From: Phytomonospora sp040655735
GTDB lineage: Bacteria > Actinomycetota > Actinomycetes > Mycobacteriales > Micromonosporaceae
NCBI RefSeq assembly: GCF_040655735.1
Contig: NZ_JBFAKK010000017.1
Location: 1-64,000, forward strand
Length of the DNA stretch: 64,000 bases
Reading direction: 5' to 3'
Shown: positions 17,979 through 25,996 of the stretch, piece after piece
How positions within the stretch are numbered: the stretch's first letter is position 1
How the letters are laid out: each line of letters starts with the position of its first letter
Position numbers and translations under genes: made by a program
The notes under the pieces: generated by a model
What the model saw: the letters and a program-made list of their open reading frames with translations, nothing else
Database searches by the model: none
What the model was told of the DNA's origin: nothing

Positions 17979-19262
17979 ATGCGGATCTGTGTAGTCGCCC
18001 TGGGCAAGATCGGCCTCCCGCTGGCCGTGCAGTTCGCGTCCATGGGCCACCGGGTGATCGGCGCCGACGTCGACGAGAAGGTCGTCGGCCTGGTCAACGC
18101 CGGGGTGGCGCCCTTCCCGGGCGAGGCCGACCTGGAGAACAAGCTCGAAAAGGTCGTCGCCGAGGGCCTGCTGACCGCGACCACCGACACCTCCGCGGCC
18201 ACCGCCGACTCCGAGGCCGTCGTCGTGGTGGTGCCGCTGTTCGTCGACGGTGACGGCAAGCCCGACTTCGGCTGGATGGACGCCGCGACCAGGGCCATCG
18301 CCGCGGGCCTGAAGCCCGGCACGCTCGTCAGCTACGAGACGACGCTGCCGGTCGGCACGACCCGCACGCGCTGGGCGCCGATGCTCCAGGAGGGCTCCGG
18401 CCTCACACCGGGCGAGGACTTCCCGCTCGTGTTCAGCCCCGAGCGGGTCCTCACCGGCCGCGTCTTCGCCGACCTGCGCCGCTACCCCAAGCTCGTCGGG
18501 GGCATCGACGACGCCTCGGGCCGCAAGGGCGTCGAGTTCTACGAGGCGGTGCTGGAGTTCGACGAGCGCCCCGACCTCACCCGCCCCAACGGCGTGTGGG
18601 ACCTCGGCTCGGCCGAGGCCTCCGAGCTGGCCAAGCTCGCCGAGACGACCTACCGGGACGTCAACATCGGCCTCGCCAACCAGTTCGCGCGCTTCGCCGA
18701 CTCCGCCGGCGTCGACGTCAACAAGGTCATCGAGGCCTGCAACACGCAGCCCTACAGCCACATCCACCAGCCCGGCATCGCCGTCGGCGGCCACTGCATT
18801 CCGGTCTACCCGCGCCTGTACCTGTGGAACGACCCGGACGCCACCGTCGTGCGGGCCGCGCGGGAGGCCAACGCGGGCATGCCGGAGTACAGCGTCGGCC
18901 TGCTGGCCGAGGCCTACGGCGTGCTCGACGGGGCCGCCGTGCTGGTCCTGGGCGCCTCCTACCGGGGCGGGGTCAAGGAGACGGCCTTCTCGGGCGTCTT
19001 CCCCGTCGTGGAGGCCCTGCGGGCCCGCGGCGCGGTGCCCTACGTCAGCGACCCGATGTACACCCCGGAGGAGCTGTCGAAGCTGGGCCTGCCCGCCCAC
19101 GACGGCGCGCCGGTCACCGCGGTGATCGTGCAGTCCAACCACGAGGACTTCAAGACGCTCGGCGCCGCGGACTTCCCCGGCGTCCGCGTCGTCGTCGACG
19201 GCCGCCGCGTCACCGATCCGGCCAACTGGGCCGGCGTGAAGCACGTGGTCATCGGCGGCTAG
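17979..19262 (+). CDS. Nucleotide sugar dehydrogenase (UDP-GlcNAc/ManNAc 6-DH type)
   Basis: A 427-residue UDP-sugar dehydrogenase. The N-terminal NAD fold begins ICVVALGKIGLPLA, SPERVLTG and the Lys at about 219 (ELAKLAETTYRDVN) follow, and the catalytic Cys is at about 273 in GGHCIPV. It oxidises the C6 hydroxyl of a UDP-HexNAc to the uronic acid in two NAD-dependent steps. The residues after the Cys read VYPRLYL instead of the commoner VDPxF. It sits between two glycosyltransferase paralogues and supplies the first step of the presumed uronic acid pathway. A strong terminator follows. Confidence 0.92.
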   Translation: MRICVVALGKIGLPLAVQFASMGHRVIGADVDEKVVGLVNAGVAPFPGEADLENKLEKVVAEGLLTATTDTSAATADSEAVVVVVPLFVDGDGKPDFGWMDAATRAIAAGLKPGTLVSYETTLPVGTTRTRWAPMLQEGSGLTPGEDFPLVFSPERVLTGRVFADLRRYPKLVGGIDDASGRKGVEFYEAVLEFDERPDLTRPNGVWDLGSAEASELAKLAETTYRDVNIGLANQFARFADSAGVDVNKVIEACNTQPYSHIHQPGIAVGGHCIPVYPRLYLWNDPDATVVRAAREANAGMPEYSVGLLAEAYGVLDGAAVLVLGASYRGGVKETAFSGVFPVVEALRARGAVPYVSDPMYTPEELSKLGLPAHDGAPVTAVIVQSNHEDFKTLGAADFPGVRVVVDGRRVTDPANWAGVKHVVIGG

Positions 19263-19274
19263 ACCGCGACCTGC

Positions 19275-19311
19275 GAGAAGGGCCGTCCGCTTCGTGCGGG
19301 CGGCCCTTCTC
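19275..19311 (+). terminator. Hairpin terminator after UDP-sugar dehydrogenase
   Basis: A 16-bp stem (GAGAAGGGCCGTCCGC pairing across a TTCGT loop, with one mismatch) begins 12 bases after the stop, ending the first transcription unit of the glycan locus. Confidence 0.8.
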
Positions 19312-19353
19312 TGCGTCGGCACACCCTCCGCCGGCGGCCGGCGGGAAGCTTCC

Positions 19354-19454
19354 GAGAACGGCCTCCGGCCGCACCGCGGCCGATATGATCCGTTATGCGA
19401 GCCTGCGTCGCGAGCAGCCGCCCGTCGAGCACGAGCGCTTCGGCGACGCGGGTG
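19354..19454 (+). pseudogene. Remnant of the 3' part of the Gfo/Idh gene
   Basis: This stretch aligns without gaps to 15965-16065 inside the oxidoreductase gene, at a constant offset of 3389 bases. It still reads DMIRYASLRREQPPVEHERFGDA against DMIRYAILRREPLLVEHERFRDA. There is no start and no upstream part of the gene. Further similarity resumes just before the following glycosyltransferase. It is the scar of the duplication that produced the second glycosyltransferase copy. Confidence 0.8.
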
Positions 19455-19626
19455 ACGGGAGCGCCGGACCGCGGCTGAATCCGCGCACGGCCGAGAGTCC
19501 GGGCGGCGATCTCGTCGCCGCTGCGGGCCCGGTCGCACCCCGCGGATCCATCGTGAGCGGCGCGGGCCGACACCGCGCACCGACGGCCGGTGGAGGGAGC
19601 AGCCGGCCCTAGCAGTGGGGGTAGCC

Positions 19627-21264
19627 GTGCCACAGTTTTCCGACGAGATCACCGCCTTCGGCAAGGAACGCGGCCGGATCGTGATGCTGGTCGACAACCA
19701 GGTCAACGGCGACTCACGGGTCCAGAAGGCCGCCCGCTCGGCCGCCGACCGCGGCTGGGAGGTAACCCTCCTCGGCCGTTCCAACAGCGCCGTCCCGGCC
19801 CAGACCTGGCAGCTCGGCAAGGCCGAGGTCCGGCTCCTGGAGTTCCACGACGTCCTGCACAAGCACCCCGAGCAGTTCCGCCGCCTGTTCTGGCGCCACC
19901 CGCTGGCATACCCCCCGGGTCACATCGCCAGCTACCGCCGGCGTGAGGTCCGCGCCCGCCAGGCCGAGCTGCGGTTTCGGGGCAGCCTGCTCGGCGTGCG
20001 GAAGAACGCCGGCGACACCGGCCCGGGCTTCCAGTTCGGCCGCGTCCGTCTCAAGCTCGCCCGGATCGCCGCGGAGCTGCGGCGCCGATGGGTCCGCATG
20101 CGCGTCCGCCAGACCAAGGCCGTGTCCTCCATGCGCAGGAACAACAGCACCACCACCGACCGCGTCGCGGTGAGGTTCTGGAGCAAGCTGATGGGCGACC
20201 GCGCCTGGCGCCGTATCGACCCGAGCCTGTGGGAGTTCGAGTTCGCCTACGCCAAGGCCATCGACGCCCTCAAGCCCGACATCATCCACGCCAACGACTT
20301 CCGGATGCTCGGCGTCGGCGCCCGCGCGGCGCTGCGCGCGCGGTCCTGCGGCCGCGACGTCAAGCTCGTCTGGGACGCCCACGAGTTCCTGCCCGGCATC
20401 TGCTCGTGGTCGCGCAACGAGCGCTGGAAGCCGGCGATGATGGCCGCCGAACGCGAGTTCGCCCGGTACGCCGACCGCGTCGTCACCGTCTCCGACGGGC
20501 TCGCCGATCTTCTGCAGGAGACGCACGGCCTCAAGGAGAAGCCGGCCGTGGTCCTCAACGCGCCGGAGAAGGAGATCCCGGAGGAGCGGGAGGACATCCC
20601 CCTGCCCGACCTGCGCAAGCAGTGCGGCATCGGGCCGGAGGTCCCGCTGCTCGTCTACAGCGGCGCCGCCGCTCCCCAGCGCGGCCTCGACACGATGATC
20701 GAGGCCCTCCCCCACCTGCCCGGGACGCACGTCGCGCTGATCGTGGCGCGGCCGGAGTGCGACCACGTGCAGGAGCTCCTGGGGCGCGCCGCCGAACTCG
20801 GCGCCGTCGAGAGGGTCCACGCGCTGCCCTACGTCCCGCACTGGCAGGTGGTCCCCTACCTGGCCGCCGCCGACGTCGGGGTCATCCCGATCCGCCATTT
20901 CCCGAACCACGAGATCGCCCTGATCACGAAGTACTTCGAGTACTCCCACGCACGGCTGCCGGTGGTCGTCAGTGATGTGCGGACGATGGCGGCCACGACG
21001 CGCTCGACCGGGCAGGGCGAGGTCTTCGAGGCCGAGAACACCGAGGACTACGTGCGCGCGGTCCGCTCGATCCTGGACGACCCGCAGCGCTACCGCTCGG
21101 TCTACGAGCGGCCGGGCCTGCTCGACCAGTGGTACTGGGAGACGCAGGCCGACATCCTCGACGGGATCTACCTCGAACTGAACGGCCGGCCGGCTCCCGA
21201 GCCCGTCCGCGCGGACCAGGACGACGAGGATCCGGCGCCCGACCCCGTCGAGGTACCGGCTTAG
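19627..21264 (+). CDS. Glycosyltransferase family 4, paralogue 2
   Basis: A 545-residue GT-B enzyme closely related to the protein at 16253, with the same domain layout: N domain beginning GRIVMLVDNQVNGDS, basic insert, C domain with LLVYSGAAAPQRGL and IGVIP-like donor region (VGVIPIRHFPNHEIALITKYF). The GTG at 19627 has GGGGG upstream. Differences cluster in the N-terminal 15 residues, the insert and the loop after VYSG, so substrate divergence is possible. It is separated from the dehydrogenase by a terminator and the oxidoreductase remnant, so it probably has its own promoter. Confidence 0.9.
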   Translation: MPQFSDEITAFGKERGRIVMLVDNQVNGDSRVQKAARSAADRGWEVTLLGRSNSAVPAQTWQLGKAEVRLLEFHDVLHKHPEQFRRLFWRHPLAYPPGHIASYRRREVRARQAELRFRGSLLGVRKNAGDTGPGFQFGRVRLKLARIAAELRRRWVRMRVRQTKAVSSMRRNNSTTTDRVAVRFWSKLMGDRAWRRIDPSLWEFEFAYAKAIDALKPDIIHANDFRMLGVGARAALRARSCGRDVKLVWDAHEFLPGICSWSRNERWKPAMMAAEREFARYADRVVTVSDGLADLLQETHGLKEKPAVVLNAPEKEIPEEREDIPLPDLRKQCGIGPEVPLLVYSGAAAPQRGLDTMIEALPHLPGTHVALIVARPECDHVQELLGRAAELGAVERVHALPYVPHWQVVPYLAAADVGVIPIRHFPNHEIALITKYFEYSHARLPVVVSDVRTMAATTRSTGQGEVFEAENTEDYVRAVRSILDDPQRYRSVYERPGLLDQWYWETQADILDGIYLELNGRPAPEPVRADQDDEDPAPDPVEVPA

Positions 21265-21266
21265 AG

Positions 21267-21316
21267 CCCACGGCGTCACCGGAGCGGCGTGTTCGCGCCG
21301 CCCCGGTGACCGTGGG
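21267..21316. terminator. Bidirectional terminator between converging GT genes
   Basis: A long interrupted hairpin (outer stem CCCACGG with CCGTGGG, inner stems GTCACCGG and GCGGCG with their partners) fills the gap between the converging stops at 21264 and 21318. Confidence 0.7.
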
Positions 21317-21317
21317 A

Positions 21318-23270
21318 TCAGCCTCGGCGCAGGAGCTTGCGCAGCAGCGCGTCGACGCGAGGCAGGATGCCGACCGTCGCGGGCGCGCCGCCCTTGCGGG
21401 TGACCGGCAGCGTCCGCTTACCGCCCTCGTGGGTCAGGCGCGCCTTGACCGTCCACGTGCCCGGCCGCAGCTTCATCAGCGGCGAGGACAGGTGGGAGAC
21501 GACGAGCGACCCCTCGTCGTCGGCGCGCAGCTCGGTGGGCATGACGACGGTCTTGCCCGGGCGCGTCGCCACCAGGGAAAGGTCGAGGCCGTCGCCGACG
21601 TCGGCGAGGGGCATGTGCACCGTGACGTCGAGACGCGAGCGCGAGGAGTCGAGCTTCGTGCAGCGGGCCTTGTCGGTGATGTCGCGCAGTTTCCCGCCGA
21701 CCTCGAAGCTGAGGTTTCCCGCGACGCTGAAGTAGGCGTCGGCGAGGTGGTGGCCGCCCTTGCCGTCGGGCAGGACGCGCAGGCGGTGGCCGGTGGCGAT
21801 GTCCTTGGCCCGCTCGGCGCCCAGCCGCCGCTCCAGGGTGACGCCCTTGGCGTGGACCGCCAGCGAGAGGTCCCAGATCCCGGCGGCGACGGGCGCGCCC
21901 TCGGCGAGGGTGGCGAAGTCGACGCCGGCGCTGAAGCCCGCGTGCGTGTAGTCGTAGGGCGTCGAGTCGTCGGCCAGTTGCGGCGTCTCCCCGGTGGCGG
22001 CCGCCACGCGGTACTCCACGTCCGATCCCCGCTTGCGGACCAGCAGCTCGACCGTCTGACCGTCGGTGTCGACCTGCGTCAGGTGCGCGAAGCCGCCGAG
22101 GGTCAGGTGCCCGCTCGCGGCCCAGTCGAGGGTTTCGAGGCGGTGGACGACCCGGATGTTGTCCAGCGCGTACATCTCGTCGGGGATGCCGGCGGCGGGG
22201 TCGCGGAAATAGGGCAGGGACAGGTACACCTTGCCGTTGTCGGCGGTCGCCTTCTCGGCCGGCGACAATTGCGCGCGAACGATCTCGGTCAATTCAGCGA
22301 TCTTGTTCTCGCGGAGGCAGTAGGCGCGCAGCCGCAGATCCGGGGCCAGCTTCTCCAGCACAATGTCGGTGACCCAGGTGTCGGTCAATTCCTTGACCCG
22401 GTCGAGCACTTTCCGCTGCTCGGCGGGGCCGCTGTGGTTGAGCCAGCGGTCGGCGAACCTCGGGTGTTTCCCGCCGAGGCAGGGAAGGATCTCGAAACGG
22501 AAGTGGCGGGTCACCAAATGGTCGCGGTCCTTACCGGCCGGAACGTATTCGGCGATCATGTCCAGCAGCCGCTCGGCCTGGTCGAGCCACGGGAGCGGAT
22601 CGTGCGTGCGGCGGGTGACGTTGCTGTCGTCGGGACGGTTGCGCACGAAATAGCAGTCGTAGTCGGCGACCACGGAGATGACCTCGGCGCGGAAGTACGC
22701 CTCGGCGGCGAAAGGCTGGTCGGAGGAGACCATCTGCCCGGTGGGGAAGCGCAGGCCGTGGCGCTCCACGAAGGCGCGGCGGTACAGCTTCACCTGGCTG
22801 AGAGCGAGGTAGATCTGCGAGCTGAACAGGTCGACCTTCGCCTCGGTCCTGCCCCACATCCCGCGCGGCGCGCGATTGCCGAAGCCCGGCGCCGGGACCA
22901 TCTTCCCCAGCACGATGTCGGAGTCGGCCTTGCGGGCCATGGCGAGCATTTTCTCCAGCGCCTTGGGGCCGAGATAGTCGTCGGCGCCGACGAAGTAGAC
23001 GTACTCGCCGGTGGCATTGTCGAGACCGACGTTGCAGGGTTTACCCGGGCCGCCGGAGTTCTCCTGGTGAATCACTTTGACGCAGGAGTTGGCCGCCGCG
23101 AAACGATCCAATTCCTCGCCGCCCCCGTCGGTGGAACCGTCGTCGACGGCGATGACCTCCAGCTGATCTTGTCCGATGCTCTGGGCGAGGATCGAATTGA
23201 TCGCCTCGGTCAGCCATGGCATCGCGTTGTAGACGGGAACCACGATGGTCACGGCGGGCGTGTGATTCAT
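21318..23270 (-). CDS. Glycosyltransferase family 2 with C-terminal extension
   Basis: A 650-residue protein. The GT-A domain (about 1-230) begins TIVVPVYNAMPWLTEAI, has AVDDGSTDGG near 42-50 and the metal-binding acidic motif GADDYLG near 95-101. A helical linker follows, and the last 300 residues form two beta-rich modules (TTL and WDLSLAVHAKG-type), similar in layout to wall teichoic acid glycosyltransferases such as TarS and TarQ. It probably decorates or polymerises a polyol-phosphate or glycan polymer; the sugar is unknown. It lies downstream of tatB on the minus strand and faces the glycan operon. Confidence 0.88.
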   Translation of the reverse strand: MNHTPAVTIVVPVYNAMPWLTEAINSILAQSIGQDQLEVIAVDDGSTDGGGEELDRFAAANSCVKVIHQENSGGPGKPCNVGLDNATGEYVYFVGADDYLGPKALEKMLAMARKADSDIVLGKMVPAPGFGNRAPRGMWGRTEAKVDLFSSQIYLALSQVKLYRRAFVERHGLRFPTGQMVSSDQPFAAEAYFRAEVISVVADYDCYFVRNRPDDSNVTRRTHDPLPWLDQAERLLDMIAEYVPAGKDRDHLVTRHFRFEILPCLGGKHPRFADRWLNHSGPAEQRKVLDRVKELTDTWVTDIVLEKLAPDLRLRAYCLRENKIAELTEIVRAQLSPAEKATADNGKVYLSLPYFRDPAAGIPDEMYALDNIRVVHRLETLDWAASGHLTLGGFAHLTQVDTDGQTVELLVRKRGSDVEYRVAAATGETPQLADDSTPYDYTHAGFSAGVDFATLAEGAPVAAGIWDLSLAVHAKGVTLERRLGAERAKDIATGHRLRVLPDGKGGHHLADAYFSVAGNLSFEVGGKLRDITDKARCTKLDSSRSRLDVTVHMPLADVGDGLDLSLVATRPGKTVVMPTELRADDEGSLVVSHLSSPLMKLRPGTWTVKARLTHEGGKRTLPVTRKGGAPATVGILPRVDALLRKLLRRG

Positions 23271-23347
23271 GAGGCGGATTTTACACAGCGGAAACCGGCA
23301 CCAAGTACGACGTTCGTCCGATTGGCGAGAGGCCGGGTCCCCGGCCG

Positions 23348-23806
23348 CTACGTGGCATCGAGATCGTACTTCGCGGTCGTGCTGCGAGGCGGGTCGGCGA
23401 TGGCCGTCTCACCGTCGGCGGCGACGGCCGGCGAGGCCTTGGGGGCCGACCTGCCGTTGTCGCGCGAGGTGATCCCCGAGGCGGTGTCCTTGAGGCTGTC
23501 GCGGACGCCGTCGGTGTCGCGCTTGAGGTCCTCGAAGGCCGCCTGGAGAGGGCGCTTGAGGGCCTCTTCGTCCTCTTCGCTCAAGACGTGCTTGCGAATG
23601 AAGGTCTTGGGGTTCAGGTCGGTGATGTCGAGGTTGGTGCCGAGGTCCTTGTTGAGGTCGGCGGTGGCCGAGGAGGCCATGTTGCGGACCTTGCGCAGGA
23701 CGCGGCCGATGTCGGCGAGGATCTTCGGCAGGCGCTCGGGACCCAGCACGAATAGCGCGATGAGCAGCAGGGCCAAGATCTCCGGCCAGCCGAGGTTTTC
23801 GAACAT
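23348..23806 (-). CDS. tatB: Sec-independent translocase subunit TatB
   Basis: A 152-residue Tat pathway component. The N-terminal helix MFENLGWPEILALLLIALFVLGPERLP contains the Glu and the FGPE-like hinge (LGPERLP), followed by an amphipathic helix (KILADIGRVLRKVRNMA) and a charged flexible tail. TatB forms the receptor with TatC for folded twin-arginine substrates. It directly follows the HtrA-type protease gene on the same strand, as in mycobacteria (htrA-tatB). tatA and tatC are not in the window. Confidence 0.95.
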   Translation of the reverse strand: MFENLGWPEILALLLIALFVLGPERLPKILADIGRVLRKVRNMASSATADLNKDLGTNLDITDLNPKTFIRKHVLSEEDEEALKRPLQAAFEDLKRDTDGVRDSLKDTASGITSRDNGRSAPKASPAVAADGETAIADPPRSTTAKYDLDAT

Positions 23807-23895
23807 GCGCTGCGCTCCCTAGCTGTGCTCCCCGATGACTGTCGCCCCGCCGAAGAGTACTCACAAGTCGGGCGGGCCGACAGTGGGCGTGTGGA

Positions 23896-25299
23896 TCATT
23901 CCTCGTCGGCGGCGAGGGTGACGGAGACCTTGTTCTCCGCGCCCCCGCGCAGGTACCCGATCTCCACGACGGTGTTGGCGGGGTACTTGCGCACCAGTGC
24001 GACCAGCTGGACGGGGTCGGTGAGGTGCTTGCCGTTGAAGGTGGTGATGATGTCGCCGTCCTGGAGGCCGGCGCTCGCGGCGGGGCCCGGGTCGACGACC
24101 TTCTGGACCTTCACGCCGTCGGGGTTCGGTGTCTCGGAGGTCTCGATGCCGATGACCGTGCGGGACGGTTTCCCGTCGGCGATGATCTCCTCGGCGAGGC
24201 GGTTGGCGAGGTTGATCGGGATGGAGAACCCGATGCCCATGTTGCCGCCCTGGCCGTCGGCGTTCTGGAAGGTCGCGATGGAGGCGTTGACGCCGATCAC
24301 GCGGCCGGAGGCGTCGAAGAGCGGTCCGCCGGAGTTGCCGGGGTTGATCGGGGCGTCGGTCTGGATGGCCGCGGTCACCGAGGAGTCGCTGCTCTCACCG
24401 GCCACGACGGGCCGGTCGAGGGCGCTGATGATGCCCATGGTGACCGTGCCGGGCAGGTTGAGGGGCGCTCCGACGGCCAGGACCGGGTCGCCGACGGCGA
24501 GTTCCTCGGAGTTGGCCATGGTCACCGGGGGCAGGCCGGTCTTGTCGACCTTGATGACGGCGATGTCGGACTCGATGGAGCTGCCCTTGAACTCCGCCGC
24601 CGCGGTGGACCCGTCGTTGAAGACGACGGTGAGCTCGACGTTGTGCAGGTCGGAGGGGTTGGCGACGTGGTTGTTGGTGATGATGTAGCCGTCTTCGCTG
24701 ATGATCAGCCCGGAGCCGTTGCCCTCGCCCTCGCGACCCTCGATCATGATCGTGACGACGCTCGGGGCGATCGTGGAGACGACCTCGGCGACCGAGCCGA
24801 CCGGCCGGTCGACGGGCGGGTTGCCGCTGGCGATGGGACTGCTGCCGCCGCCCCGCATCGCGAGGACGCCGATCGCCGCACCGAGACCGCCCGCGAGCAG
24901 TGCTGTGATGAGCGCCACGGTGAAGACGAGGCCGAGACCGCCGCGTACGCCGCCGCCCGGAGCGGGCGCGGCGGGTGCCGCGGGCGTCATCGGGTCGGTG
25001 GGCGGGCCGGCCGGGGGCGCGGTCTGCACGACGGCCGCGGAGGCCGCCGGGTCGCGCCAGGGGTCGCTGGCGGCGTTGTTGGCCCACCAGGGGGAGTTGT
25101 CGGGAGCGGGCGCCGGAGGTTGTGGGGGCCGTGCCGCGACCGTCGGCTGCGGCTGGGCCCTGAACTGGGCCTGAGGGGTGTTGTAAGCCGCGGCGTGCGG
25201 CGGCTGGGAGGCGTAAGGCCACTGCTGGGCGGCCCCTGCCGGTGGCTGCCCGTTCCCGTTGTGCCGCGCGGCTCCCGCCGCGTCGCCGCCGTCTGTCAC
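23896..25299 (-). CDS. HtrA/DegP-like membrane-anchored serine protease
   Basis: A 467-residue S1C protease. A Pro/Gln-rich cytosolic region (1-118) precedes one transmembrane helix (about 120-147). The trypsin-like domain has His at about 211 (TNNHVA), Asp at about 245 (ESDIAVIK) and Ser at about 323 (PGNSGGPL). A PDZ domain occupies about 375-467. The GTG at 25299 is chosen because GGGAGGAG lies eight bases upstream; a longer frame to 25419 lacks a site. It acts in envelope protein quality control. The neighbouring sigE and anti-sigma genes of mycobacteria are absent here. Confidence 0.93.
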   Translation of the reverse strand: MTDGGDAAGAARHNGNGQPPAGAAQQWPYASQPPHAAAYNTPQAQFRAQPQPTVAARPPQPPAPAPDNSPWWANNAASDPWRDPAASAAVVQTAPPAGPPTDPMTPAAPAAPAPGGGVRGGLGLVFTVALITALLAGGLGAAIGVLAMRGGGSSPIASGNPPVDRPVGSVAEVVSTIAPSVVTIMIEGREGEGNGSGLIISEDGYIITNNHVANPSDLHNVELTVVFNDGSTAAAEFKGSSIESDIAVIKVDKTGLPPVTMANSEELAVGDPVLAVGAPLNLPGTVTMGIISALDRPVVAGESSDSSVTAAIQTDAPINPGNSGGPLFDASGRVIGVNASIATFQNADGQGGNMGIGFSIPINLANRLAEEIIADGKPSRTVIGIETSETPNPDGVKVQKVVDPGPAASAGLQDGDIITTFNGKHLTDPVQLVALVRKYPANTVVEIGYLRGGAENKVSVTLAADEE

Positions 25300-25511
25300 G
25301 CCGTTCTCCTCCCGGTGCCCAGCCTGCCGGTGGGTGGACCCCCGCGCCAGACCGAGTCTCGCGCCGGTCGCCGCGAGGGGCGGCCCGTGGGTGGTCAGCT
25401 TCAAGCTTGTCATGCGCAACGGCCATCGTATTAAGGCCGGTCAAACTCGCGGGTAGGGCGTACTGGAGGGGCGAAAGAGTGCTGGTGGGGCCGCTTTCGA
25501 GGCTTTCCATG

Positions 25512-25546
25512 GCGGGACCCGGTCGCGTGGTGGGGCCGGGTCCCGC
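25512..25546 (-). terminator. Hairpin terminator for the DUF3117 gene
   Basis: An 11-bp perfect stem (GCGGGACCCGG) with a 13-base loop, extended by flanking CTTCCAT-type complementarity, lies about 70 bases past the end of the small gene. The rest of the 316-base gap between 25300 and 25615 shows no gene. Confidence 0.6.
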
Positions 25547-25615
25547 TGAGAAATGGAAGGCCGGAGGGAGTGATGTCTTCCGAAGAGCGCGCACGGTGCG
25601 CCGCCTCTCCGGTCG

Positions 25616-25783
25616 CTACTCCGTGACGGACTTCAGCGCATCGCCGAGTGACTGAGCCTCGTCCGGCGTCATCTCAAGTACGAGTCGACCACCGCCTTCG
25701 AGCGGAACGCGCATGACGATGCCGCGGCCTTCCTTGGTGACCTCCAGCGGACCGTCGCCCGTCCGCGGCTTCATGGCCGCCAT
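25616..25783 (-). CDS. DUF3117 small conserved protein
   Basis: A 55-residue protein, MAAMKPRTGDGPLEVTKEGR at the N terminus and ending GDALKSVTE. It matches the highly conserved actinobacterial DUF3117 family (Rv1211-like), whose function is unknown. GGGGAG lies upstream of the ATG at 25783. It is separated from htrA by a hairpin and is divergent from the PaaX-like regulator. Confidence 0.92.
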   Translation of the reverse strand: MAAMKPRTGDGPLEVTKEGRGIVMRVPLEGGGRLVLEMTPDEAQSLGDALKSVTE

Positions 25784-25946
25784 GTGTTGTCTCCCCTCGA
25801 TCCAATGCCGCGGTCGCCCGCGGGTTCACACAAGCCAGGCACCAGTCCGCCGGGGGGCGGGAGGTGCCACGACCAGTGGCGCTGTACGCCACCGACGAAT
25901 AATCTTCCCCGATGAGGGCCTCAAAACCCAAACCGCCCCGGCACGG

Positions 25947-25987
25947 TTGTGACAAGGTCTGGCATTTTGGTTGCAGTACTGTCACAA
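25947..25987. promoter_or_regulatory. TTGTGACA inverted repeat ahead of paaX-like gene
   Basis: TTGTGACA at 25947-25954 and its exact complement TGTCACAA at 25980-25987 are separated by 25 bases and end ten bases before the GTG start of the PaaX-like repressor. Position and symmetry suggest an autoregulatory operator or the repressor's effector-controlled site. Binding is inferred. Confidence 0.45.
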
Positions 25988-25996
25988 TGATCGGTC

